Assembly (NCBI GenBank): GCA_019090565.1
Contig: JAHRVS010000430.1
Span: 1 to 5,750, forward strand
From: Gammaproteobacteria bacterium
GTDB taxonomy: Bacteria > Pseudomonadota > Gammaproteobacteria > Pseudomonadales > UBA3067
DNA length: 5,750 bases
Direction: 5' to 3'
In this document: positions 1-5,470 of the stretch, in pieces
Position numbering within the stretch: position 1 is the stretch's first letter
How the letters are laid out: each line of letters opens with the position of its first letter
Translations under genes and position numbers: made by a program
The notes under the pieces: generated by a model
Seen by the model: only the letters and a program-made list of their open reading frames with translations
The model's database searches: none
Told to the model about the DNA's origin: nothing

Positions 1-126
1 GCAATTCGTATTGCTGGTGGTGCTGATGAAATTCAGCGTAACATCATTGGTGAGCGTGTTCTGGGATTACCTACAGAAGCACGTGTTGATAAAGGCATAC
101 CGTTTAAGGATATCCCTAACGGCTAA
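1..126 (+). CDS. Acyl-CoA dehydrogenase, C-terminal end (5' truncated by window)
   Basis: The frame is open from base 1 and ends at TAA (124-126), giving 41 residues. The piece contains GGADEIQRNIIGERVLGLP, the typical last segment of the acyl-CoA dehydrogenase family (usual motif GGT-x-EIQRN-II-x-R-x-LGLP). In this family the C-terminal helical domain helps bind FAD and forms the subunit contacts. The enzymes are FAD-dependent and oxidise the alpha-beta bond of acyl-CoA in fatty-acid or branched-chain amino-acid breakdown, passing electrons to ETF. The piece is too short to tell which substrate class it serves. An A in place of the usual T in GGT is a common variant. The gene stops just before a strong terminator, so it is the last gene of its transcript. 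Confidence 0.9.
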   Translation, partial: AIRIAGGADEIQRNIIGERVLGLPTEARVDKGIPFKDIPNG

Positions 127-139
127 GCTTTCATCACCT

Positions 140-183
140 AAAGCAAAAAAAACCTCGGCATGTTCCGGGGTTTTTTTTGCTTT
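140..183. terminator. Bidirectional intrinsic terminator between convergent genes
   Basis: A 19-bp stem (140-158 with 165-183) closes a 6-base loop (CATGTT). All pairs are Watson-Crick except one T-G wobble. The GC-rich core CC-x-CGG/CCG-x-GG is flanked by eight A on the left and eight T on the right. The hairpin therefore ends in a U tract whichever strand is transcribed. It sits 13 bases after the acyl-CoA dehydrogenase stop and 14 bases after the stop of the minus-strand DUF302 gene, exactly where a shared terminator is expected. Confidence 0.95.
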
Positions 184-197
184 AAATTCAGCGCACT

Positions 198-689
198 TTA
201 TTTCCGGATAGAGGACTGTTGACTAATGGCCTCGTTGGCAAACTGGTGAAGTGCTTTGGATGTTTTTTTTGTAATGGCACTGCAACTAAACTGATGGCGC
301 TTTGCCAAGTAAATGGGGTCGTTAAAGCGGAGCCATACACTCCCTGTTTTATCTTCGCTCACTAATGCTTTTAGGGGGAGGTCAATGCCGATAGTTTGAG
401 CGCACAGCATGAGTTTCGACCCTATTTTTGGGTTGCCAAATAGGATTAATTGGTTCGGGTTGATATCTATGCCTACCTTTTGTGCATTCAAGGCATGGTC
501 GATGCGTAAAAAAATTTTCATGCCGCTATTTCTAAGTACATCCTCTAAGCGGTCAGCGGTAATCTTTACGCTATACGGGCTCTTTATGCTAATGAGCCCT
601 TGGTGAGCGGGGGGGTACTCTTGAACGGGAGATGAGAGCGCCGCATTTGATAAAAGAAACAGGCCTGCTAAGCAAAGTGATCTTCGCAT
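198..689 (-). CDS. Secreted DUF302 domain protein
   Basis: The gene encodes 163 residues. The N-terminus has two Arg followed by a hydrophobic stretch ending in small residues (about 1-20), a likely Sec signal peptide with cleavage near Ala-Leu-Ser-Ser, so the protein is expected in the periplasm. Residues about 40-133 match the DUF302 family. They include the segment FLRIDHALNA, then ILFGNPKIGSKLM, then GIDLPLKALVSED followed by a V-W-L strand. DUF302 is a small alpha/beta domain of unknown biochemical role, often found in exported proteins. I chose the ATG at 689 because AGGA (702-699) lies 9 bases before it. A TTG at 692, one codon upstream with a 6-base spacer, is also possible. The gene follows the nitronate monooxygenase gene on the same strand by 114 bases, so joint transcription is plausible. 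No promoter is clear in the gap. The family assignment is firm, the function is unknown. Confidence 0.88.
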   Translation of the reverse strand: MRRSLCLAGLFLLSNAALSSPVQEYPPAHQGLISIKSPYSVKITADRLEDVLRNSGMKIFLRIDHALNAQKVGIDINPNQLILFGNPKIGSKLMLCAQTIGIDLPLKALVSEDKTGSVWLRFNDPIYLAKRHQFSCSAITKKTSKALHQFANEAISQQSSIRK

Positions 690-803
690 CAAGTATTTTC
701 CTTTTTTAGTGGCTTTTGGGGATAAGGAAGTTCAGAAATAACTAAAAGTACCTAGCAGCCTGAGGGAAAAGTTTAATTATTTTTTATTTTGGGGCGTGAT
801 TTT

Positions 804-1832
804 TTAATGCTGTAATTCTTTTTGTACGTCTTTTGCTTCTTGCATGACGCGATCCATTATTTCCGCAACGCTTGGAATATCCATGATGCGCCCTTGAACC
901 TGGCCGATCAAATGCACCCCATTTTCACAATCGCCGTTGTTAATCGCGAGCTCTAGAGCTTCTGTGGCATTCGCGGCTCGGGCCAATTGTATAAATGTTT
1001 TTGGCCCCATAATCATAGCGCCGAAAAAGAGCTTAAACCAATTAAGCCGCATTTGTTTTGCGAGCCCAAAGGAATTTTTGAATGCGCGGACTGGGTTGAT
1101 GGGGCTTGTGCTAATCTGTTCTGCTCGAGGTGTTTTCATGACTCGGCAATCCATGCCGTCAAACTTTGCTGTGTATAGCGTATCTTCAATCCCTTTGGAT
1201 AAAACTGTGCGTTTTGTATTTTCATGGATAGGGCTTTCTTGGCTAATCGAAAATCGGCTGCCCATGGCAATGCCCTCGGCACCGAGAGCAAGTGCTGCGA
1301 CGAGCCCTCTACCATCTGCAAACCCCCCTGTGCCAATTACGGGGATGTTAACCGCATCAGCGAGCGCAGGCACTAACACTAGAGAGGTGACAGGACCTCC
1401 GTGAGCGGCTGCTTCGTGACCGGTGGCGAGGATGGCATCTACGCCATAGCGTTCGGCAGCCAATGCATGACGCTCATTGACGACGGTGGCTATGACCTTG
1501 CCGCCGTAGGCGTGGGCGCGTTCGACGATCCAGTCACCTTTTCCAAGGGAGAAGTTGATGACAGGTACTTGCTCATTCAGGCCGATTTCAGCATTCTCCT
1601 TAGCGCCTGGCATCATAAGGGTGACGCCAATGCCAAACGGTTTATCGGTCAGTGCGCGAATTTTTTTAATTGCCTGCAATGTTTCTTCAGCACTCAGTGG
1701 GCCGGTTGCCAGAATGCCTAGTCCGCCCGCATTGGAAACAGCTGCAACGAGCTGAGGTATTGATACCATGCTCATTCCCGGTAGAACAACGGGGTATTGA
1801 ACGCCGAAAGCGTCTGTGAAGCGAGTTCTCAT
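804..1832 (-). CDS. Nitronate monooxygenase-family flavoprotein (2-nitropropane dioxygenase / FabK-like)
   Basis: The protein has 342 residues, the usual size for this FMN-dependent TIM-barrel family (about 310-360). Visible landmarks are the N-terminal YPVVLPGMSM followed by VAAVSNAGGLGIL (residues 13-41), where the substrate and flavin pocket begins. Next comes GHEAAAHGG (138-146), whose His144 matches the position of the catalytic His in nitronate monooxygenases. IPVIGTGGFADGRG (163-176) and the later GSRF (191-194) form the FMN phosphate site. Nitronate monooxygenases oxidise toxic alkyl nitronates such as propionate-3-nitronate. The related FabK proteins reduce enoyl-ACP, and sequence alone does not fully separate the two. 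The GHE-x3-HGG motif and the lack of a clear FabK context favour the nitronate monooxygenase group, but many members have unknown substrates. The ATG start is supported by GAGG (1842-1839) with a 6-base spacer. The protein is soluble and has no signal peptide. The minus-strand neighbour downstream encodes DUF302. Confidence 0.9.
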   Translation of the reverse strand: MRTRFTDAFGVQYPVVLPGMSMVSIPQLVAAVSNAGGLGILATGPLSAEETLQAIKKIRALTDKPFGIGVTLMMPGAKENAEIGLNEQVPVINFSLGKGDWIVERAHAYGGKVIATVVNERHALAAERYGVDAILATGHEAAAHGGPVTSLVLVPALADAVNIPVIGTGGFADGRGLVAALALGAEGIAMGSRFSISQESPIHENTKRTVLSKGIEDTLYTAKFDGMDCRVMKTPRAEQISTSPINPVRAFKNSFGLAKQMRLNWFKLFFGAMIMGPKTFIQLARAANATEALELAINNGDCENGVHLIGQVQGRIMDIPSVAEIMDRVMQEAKDVQKELQH

Positions 1833-1838
1833 TATATG

Positions 1839-1842
1839 CCTC
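1839..1842 (-). promoter_or_regulatory. Ribosome binding site of the nitronate monooxygenase gene
   Basis: GAGG on the minus strand lies 6 bases before the ATG at 1832. It fixes the start codon, and no competing start with similar support is seen nearby. I found no convincing sigma-70 promoter between this site and the palindrome upstream. Confidence 0.6.
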
Positions 1843-1912
1843 GAAAGTGTATTGTTGTTTTTGCGGGGGCGTGAGCACCCTTAACTCAGGCTGGGGAAGA
1901 TGAATAGTTTTG

Positions 1913-2086
1913 CACTAACAATTCGGCAGAGGACGCCTCTAAAATGCACTTTCACGCGATAACCCCGTACTCAAATTCTTGTGCATGCCCAATGCACTGC
2001 GGCTCACCGTGTGGGGTTTCTTTGCTCTCACATGAAAGCCACTATTTTTAGAGGCGCCCTAGAATAGCTACTCTATAATGTTAAAC
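1913..2086. repeat. Long imperfect palindrome with attC-like ends
   Basis: The two arms read toward each other with several matching blocks in order. GGACGCCTCTAAAA (1931-1944) pairs with TTTTAGAGGCGCC (2046-2058), CTTTCA (1949-1954) with TGAAAG (2033-2038), AACCCC (1961-1966) with GGGGTT (2013-2018), and GTGCAT (1981-1986) with ATGCAC (1992-1997) around a 5-base loop. Bulges separate the blocks. Farther out, CTAACA (1916-1921) faces TGTTAA (2079-2084). On the minus strand the outer boxes are GTTTAAC (2086-2080, an exact RYYYAAC match) and GTTAGTG (1919-1913, one base off GTTRRRY). The preceding frame's stop codon falls just inside, as in many integron cassettes. At about 174 bases it is longer than usual attC sites, and the spacers between outer and inner boxes are unequal. 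A MITE-like palindrome or an unrelated RNA structure remains possible. The inverted repeat itself is directly visible; its identity is an inference. Confidence 0.6.
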
Positions 2087-2216
2087 GTTTTTTTGCTGTT
2101 CATAGCAAGTGCTTGAAGTTCTTTAGGATCGATGGTACGAATTTTATAACTTGCTAGGGAGGCGCGTACACCATTGCTAGTTAGTTTGAGGGGTCGATTT
2201 GTCACCAGAGTTTTTT
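2068..2216 (-). pseudogene. Out-of-frame 3' continuation of the Lar-like gene
   Basis: On the minus strand, the frame that lies +1 to the Lar-like gene stays open after the A7 run and ends at TAG (2070-2068), adding about 48 residues. The translation looks like real protein, for example RASLASYKIRTIDPKELQAL, with a mixed charged and hydrophobic pattern. Removing one A from the run at 2217-2211 joins the two frames into one product of roughly 200 residues. A separate overlapping gene starting at ATG 2289 (about 73 residues, with a weak GGA 6 bases upstream) is the alternative. I favour a single-base indel because the upstream part of this second frame, before the A run, looks less protein-like than the main frame there. 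A sequencing error at the homopolymer cannot be excluded. No family is recognised for this tail. Confidence 0.45.
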
Positions 2217-2683
2217 TGAGGTTTGTTAGGCTTTTTGTTAGCAAAACTTTCGGTGCAATTAAAGTGATTCCCGAACCATATTTTCGCATAGTCTATCCAA
2301 GCGAGTTGCGCCTTGAGTTCGATATAGGCCTTTTGGGGCAGCGGACGCCCAGACTTATAGCTTTTGTTCGCTTTCGTTTGCAGCTCACTTTCTAAGGCGG
2401 ATATTTTTGTGGCAATCTCTTCTTTACTGAGCCCTATAAAACTAAGAAAGGGAATTTCCACGTAGTCAGGAAAGTCTGAGTGTTCACTGGAGTTCCAGTT
2501 GAGAATGGCTTTCCAGGACTGCGCTTCTGTGCCGCCTTTGTTTCCACAGCTATCATCTAAACACTCTATCCAGTATTGATAGCGCTTTTTTCCGGATTTT
2601 TGTGAGTTAAGTCCGTGCTTTATAATGCGAGTTTCGCAGCCGCAGGAGCAGAAATTTATTTCGGGGTTAAGCAAAAGATCCAT
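2177..2683 (-). CDS. Small protein with Lar-like zinc-ribbon N-terminus
   Basis: The product is 168 residues as read. Residues 12-64 have the layout of Lar-type (restriction alleviation) zinc ribbons: C12-x-C14-G-C16, then an I-E-C41-x4-C46-G pair, then W57-KAILNWN64, which resembles the usual EAI-x-x-WN ending. Known Lar proteins are about 60 residues, come from prophages and modulate type I restriction. This protein has an additional helical, Lys/Glu-rich C-terminal part (about 85-140) of unknown role, so function cannot be transferred. The last residues after the A7 run (2217-2211) may be out of frame, and a better continuation exists in another frame. The ATG start at 2683 has GAGGA 15 bases upstream, which is too far for a good site; an in-frame stop lies just above, so no longer start is possible. 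A weak promoter candidate is TTGAAC (2739-2734) and TAAAGT (2717-2712) with a 16-base spacer. The gene is flanked by an attC-like palindrome and a gene-poor stretch. Confidence 0.6.
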   Translation of the reverse strand: MDLLLNPEINFCSCGCETRIIKHGLNSQKSGKKRYQYWIECLDDSCGNKGGTEAQSWKAILNWNSSEHSDFPDYVEIPFLSFIGLSKEEIATKISALESELQTKANKSYKSGRPLPQKAYIELKAQLAWIDYAKIWFGNHFNCTESFANKKPNKPQKNSGDKSTPQTN

Positions 2684-2711
2684 AACTATGTTGTTATATC
2701 CTCAAATGATT

Positions 2712-2739
2712 ACTTTATTGTTGCTTTTATTCGGTTCAA
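2712..2739 (-). promoter_or_regulatory. Candidate sigma-70 promoter for the Lar-like gene
   Basis: On the minus strand, TTGAAC (2739-2734) and TAAAGT (2717-2712) are separated by 16 bases, ahead of the ATG at 2683. The -35 box is good and the -10 box is only a 4 of 6 match, so this is a weak prediction. Confidence 0.3.
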
Positions 2740-2898
2740 GCAACGTGAGCGAAGCTGACAGTTTTTAACATATTAGGTTCTGCTACTGTTGCAAGACGTA
2801 AAGCCCTAGATAAGGTCATGCATTAGACGCATTCTCTTTTTTGGATCGCAAGCCGTCATCCGTCGTAATTCTGATGGAATGAGAGGCGAAATGAGTGC

Positions 2899-2920
2899 GG
2901 TCAAAGGTAAGTGTTTGACC
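2899..2920. repeat. Short perfect inverted repeat
   Basis: GGTCAAA (2899-2905) and TTTGACC (2914-2920) are perfect inverted copies separated by 8 bases. No T tract follows, so it is not a typical terminator. The size and spacing would suit either a dimeric regulator's operator or a small RNA hairpin. There is no gene start close enough to decide. Confidence 0.5.
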
Positions 2921-3364
2921 ACCCTTATTTATTGGTACAAAAAATTGAATAGCACTGGCTAAATTAAATATGTCAGTGAGTTATGAGCCGGTAGTTGTAT
3001 TAGGGTTTTTCGCACTTTCAAGCCACTTAAAACTAAGGGGATACATTGAATGTTTTTCTTAAAAGGCGTTCGCCTACTGCAATGAGTTCTACAGTAATAA
3101 CGAGAATTTACAATGTTATAACTACTAATAAAGTCAACTCACATAAAACCATCTTCGTGAATGTTAGCGGGTTGTAGAGAGATTGGCAAATATAAAGTGC
3201 CCCTATGAGTAATCACCACCTATCTCTTGCTGATGCGCTGATTTCTCCTTTTTATGGGAAATCTGCTTTTTGGCTTTGAGCGGTTCTCTATGAAGTGGGT
3301 TTTTAACAGGCTGTTGTGTAATAAGCCTCTTACTTGAACCTTCCTGTATACCCTATGCACTAGG

Positions 3365-3386
3365 GCCCTCGGTGCAGGGCTTTTTT
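3365..3386 (+). terminator. Intrinsic terminator with no recognisable upstream gene
   Basis: GCCCT (3365-3369) and AGGGC (3376-3380) form a GC-rich stem with loop CGGTGC, followed directly by six T (3381-3386). An alternative longer pairing uses TGCAC just upstream with GTGCA in the loop and right arm. The T tract exists only for + strand transcripts. It insulates the MoxR operon from the left side, but no + strand gene is found in the preceding 650 bases. Confidence 0.8.
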
Positions 3387-3494
3387 GTTCTCACAGCATA
3401 ATCGCTATTTCACTCTAATTTCAGCGCCGTAGAGGTGGAGTCTGTGGAGTTTTAGTGGTTTATTAATCGGATGGGCTTTCTGTCTACATGCAAT

Positions 3495-3500
3495 AGGAGG
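3495..3500 (+). promoter_or_regulatory. Ribosome binding site candidate for the MoxR gene
   Basis: AGGAGG stands 12 bases before the ATG at 3513, a strong match at a rather long spacing. A competing site, AAAGGAG (3538-3544), lies 4 bases before an in-frame GTG (3549) and 7 bases before an in-frame TTG (3552). The two sites imply different N-termini. Confidence 0.5.
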
Positions 3501-3512
3501 CGCTACACTGAA

Positions 3513-4454
3513 ATGAAGAGGATGGGCATATTTTGGGAAAGGAGTCGCGTGTTGATATTAAAGGCAATTGATGAGGTGGGTAAGGCCATACTTGGCAAAG
3601 AGCATGAGATACGAATGGCAACAGCATGTTTGATGGCCCAAGGGAGTTTGCTTATTGAAGACCTTCCCGGTATGGGGAAGACGAGCCTGTCTAAAGCTTT
3701 GTCACGTGTTTTTGGCCTAAGCTATCAGAGAATTCAGTTTACAAGTGATTTGTTACCTGCTGATATAATAGGAGTTTCTATATTTGATAAGAATTCTGCT
3801 GATTTTGTTTTTAAATCAGGACCTATATTTTCTCAGCTTATTTTGGCAGATGAAATAAATAGAGCCAGCCCAAAAACGCAAAGTGCTTTGCTTGAAGCCA
3901 TGGAAGAAAAACAGGTAACAGTTGATGGTGTTACGCGCCGGTTGCCTGAGCTGTTCTTTGTGATTGCCACTCAAAACCCTTCTTCTCAAATGGGAACATT
4001 TCCTCTCCCTGAGTCCCAGCTTGATCGATTTCTCATGCGTATTCACCTAGGTTACCCTTCAGCGGAGGCGGAAAAGGCACTGTTGATGGGGAAGGCTGAC
4101 TCAGTGGCAGACGTTAAAGCCATCGTTAATCACGAAGAGCTGGCCAAACTTCAACATCAAGTTACTCAGGTGCATCTCTCCGAACCCCTGGTGGATTATA
4201 TTCTTCGTCTTGTTCACGCAACGCGGCAGCGAGGCCATTTTGTTTGCGGGATGTCGCCGCGTGGGTCTTCAGCCCTGGCGCGAAGTGCGAAGGCTTGGGC
4301 GATGATTGACGGGCGTGATTTTGTTTTACCAGAAGATGTTCAAGCGATTCTTCCGGCTGTTCTTGATCACCGCGTGTACGTTAATTCCGCCCAGTATGGA
4401 GACAAGGGGGAGGCGGCGAGCAAAATTCTGTTGTCCCGGATATCTGTAGGGTAA
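3513..4454 (+). CDS. MoxR-family AAA+ ATPase
   Basis: With the ATG at 3513 the protein has 313 residues, normal for MoxR ATPases. Visible motifs are Walker A with LLIEDLPGMGKTS (about 46-58), the SDLLPADIIG segment (78-87), Walker B LILADEINR (109-117), sensor 1 ATQNP (152-156), PLPESQLDRF (164-173, with the Arg-finger region) and the sensor 2 region GMSPRG (246-251). The C-terminal lid domain follows. The family forms cytoplasmic rings that use ATP to remodel or activate partner proteins, often membrane or VWA-domain proteins. Here the partners are probably the DUF58 and transglutaminase proteins encoded directly downstream, only 8 bases away. The start is uncertain. The frame is open from an ATG at 3471 that lacks a ribosome site; ATG 3513 has AGGAGG at 12 bases; TTG 3552 has AAAGGAG at 7 bases and would place the N-terminus near where many family members begin. 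No clear promoter is seen after the terminator at 3386. Confidence 0.95.
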   Translation: MKRMGIFWERSRVLILKAIDEVGKAILGKEHEIRMATACLMAQGSLLIEDLPGMGKTSLSKALSRVFGLSYQRIQFTSDLLPADIIGVSIFDKNSADFVFKSGPIFSQLILADEINRASPKTQSALLEAMEEKQVTVDGVTRRLPELFFVIATQNPSSQMGTFPLPESQLDRFLMRIHLGYPSAEAEKALLMGKADSVADVKAIVNHEELAKLQHQVTQVHLSEPLVDYILRLVHATRQRGHFVCGMSPRGSSALARSAKAWAMIDGRDFVLPEDVQAILPAVLDHRVYVNSAQYGDKGEAASKILLSRISVG

Positions 4455-4462
4455 ACACCTAA

Positions 4463-5470
4463 ATGAGAATTGTATTTTTATCCAGATCGCAAACTTATCG
4501 TCGCATTGAGACCGCGCTACGTACTCGATTTTCAGCTTGGTTAGAAAAGCGAATCCCACCATCGGAGCAAGTTAGGCTTGATCACCGACGCATTTTTATT
4601 TTCCCTACTGCTAATGGCGGGTTGTTTTTGGGTGTGTCCTTAGTGTTGTTTCTTGCTGGGGTCAATTACCAGAATAATCTTATATTGGCTTTGTGCTTTC
4701 TATTAATCAGTATTTTTCTAAATGGAATATTCGCTACGTACCGAAACCTTTCTGGTTTGGTTTTTGAGAGTGAAGGCGTGCTGGCGGTTGGTGTGGGTGA
4801 AACGCTTAACTTTGATTTTAGGGTGTCGGGCCCACGTTCAGCGGGCCAAGCGTTGCACTTGAAGCTCGCTGGGCAAGCTGCTGTGTGTACCTACTACGGT
4901 GTGCAGGAGCAGCGGGTATCGCTACCTTACGTCGCGACTCGACGGGGCTGGTGTAAGCCAGGGCGTTTTTACCTAGAGAGTTGCTACCCACTGGGCTTGA
5001 TTCGAGCTTGGTCTTGGATCGACTTGGGGTTTGCTGGTTTGGTGTACCCTCGCGCCATAGACTGTCCCGTGCAGACCTCCTTTGATGAGGCGGTGGGTGA
5101 TAAGACAAGTGGATGGAGAGAAGGGGTGGATGATTTTTCAGAGCTAAGGGATTATCAATATGGGGACTCGCCAAAGCACATTGACTGGAAAACTTTTTCT
5201 AAATGTGGGGAGCTTCATACTAAACAATACTTGGGGCAATCTGGAGAATCCAATTGGATTGATTGGGACGAGTGGCGGCTAATGAGCGATGAGCGACGAT
5301 TATCCGCTATGACCTATAGAATCCTTGCCCATTGTGAGTCGAGGGAGCCCTTTGGGCTTCGGCTTCCTAATCTCGAGATTTCTCCATATATGGGTAAAGC
5401 GCATATATATAGAACGCTGAAAGCGGTGGCTCTGTTTCGCTTAGAAGATGGCAAGACGGACTCAGCATGA
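4463..5470 (+). CDS. DUF58 membrane protein, MoxR partner
   Basis: The protein has 335 residues. After a basic N-terminal stretch, RRIFIFPTANGG leads into two membrane helices (about 51-67 and 71-90) split by the loop VNYQNNL, a hallmark of DUF58 proteins next to TgpA. An extended beta-rich part follows (about 95-200). The DUF58 signature is at 223-256: DDFSELRDYQYGDSPKHIDW, then a Lys/Ser segment and TKQY (family pattern: R-x-Y-x-x-GD-x-x-x-x-IDW). The C-terminal part would carry the rest of the VWA-like fold. The biochemical role of DUF58 is not established. Gene order with MoxR suggests that the ATPase acts on it, and the pair may support maturation or activity of the downstream transglutaminase-like protein at the inner membrane. 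ATG 4463 comes 8 bases after the MoxR stop, with only a weak AGGG (4448-4451) upstream, so translational coupling is likely. The stop overlaps the next start as ATGA. Confidence 0.92.
   Translation: MRIVFLSRSQTYRRIETALRTRFSAWLEKRIPPSEQVRLDHRRIFIFPTANGGLFLGVSLVLFLAGVNYQNNLILALCFLLISIFLNGIFATYRNLSGLVFESEGVLAVGVGETLNFDFRVSGPRSAGQALHLKLAGQAAVCTYYGVQEQRVSLPYVATRRGWCKPGRFYLESCYPLGLIRAWSWIDLGFAGLVYPRAIDCPVQTSFDEAVGDKTSGWREGVDDFSELRDYQYGDSPKHIDWKTFSKCGELHTKQYLGQSGESNWIDWDEWRLMSDERRLSAMTYRILAHCESREPFGLRLPNLEISPYMGKAHIYRTLKAVALFRLEDGKTDSA

Larger units (their letters stand above)
2684..3512. other. Gene-poor stretch between the Lar-like gene and the MoxR operon
   Basis: No convincing protein gene is seen on either strand. 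The longest unbroken + frame noticed is 2810-2962 (50 codons, in-frame ATG at 2879). Its last part is basic and reads GEMSAVKGKCLTTLIYWYKK; it has no good ribosome site and no family I recognise. Short frames with ATG at 3050, 3205 and 3254 give 11 to 27 residues, none with firm support. The region also contains a perfect short inverted repeat at 2899-2920, a small AGGCG-TT-CGCCT palindrome at 3064-3075 and a + strand terminator at 3365-3386. It could be a decayed gene, a site holding an unknown small RNA, or an insertion scar. No tRNA, CRISPR repeats or insertion-sequence ends were seen. Confidence 0.6.

Noticed and set aside
937..1404. Long open frame on the + strand opposite the nitronate monooxygenase gene
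   Set aside because: It lies wholly antisense to a well-supported family gene, has no ribosome site, and its translation resembles no protein family. It is a shadow of the real codon pattern.
1913..2086. Reading the palindrome as an intrinsic terminator of the Lar-like gene
   Set aside because: No T tract follows the hairpin on the minus strand, the arms are long with bulges, and the stem is not the compact GC-rich type.
2206..2220. Programmed -1 ribosomal frameshift at the A7 run, as in some insertion sequences
   Set aside because: The continuing frame is +1 relative to the main frame, so a -1 shift at A-AAA-AAC would enter the wrong frame. Only loss of one A, or a +1 shift, fits. No transposase features are present.
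3205..3337. Short + strand frames (ATG 3205, 24 residues; ATG 3254, 27 residues) just before the orphan terminator
   Set aside because: Neither has a proper ribosome binding site and they overlap each other in different frames. The translations are not recognised. They are mentioned only as possible small genes or remnants.
3387..3512. Sigma-70 promoter for the MoxR operon (for example CATAAT near 3400 or TATTAA near 3462)
   Set aside because: No matching -35 box lies at an acceptable distance for either candidate, so I could not support one.
4818..5174. Open frame of 118 codons on the minus strand inside the DUF58 gene
   Set aside because: It is antisense to conserved DUF58 sequence, its composition is dominated by Ser/Pro/His, and it has no supporting start signals.
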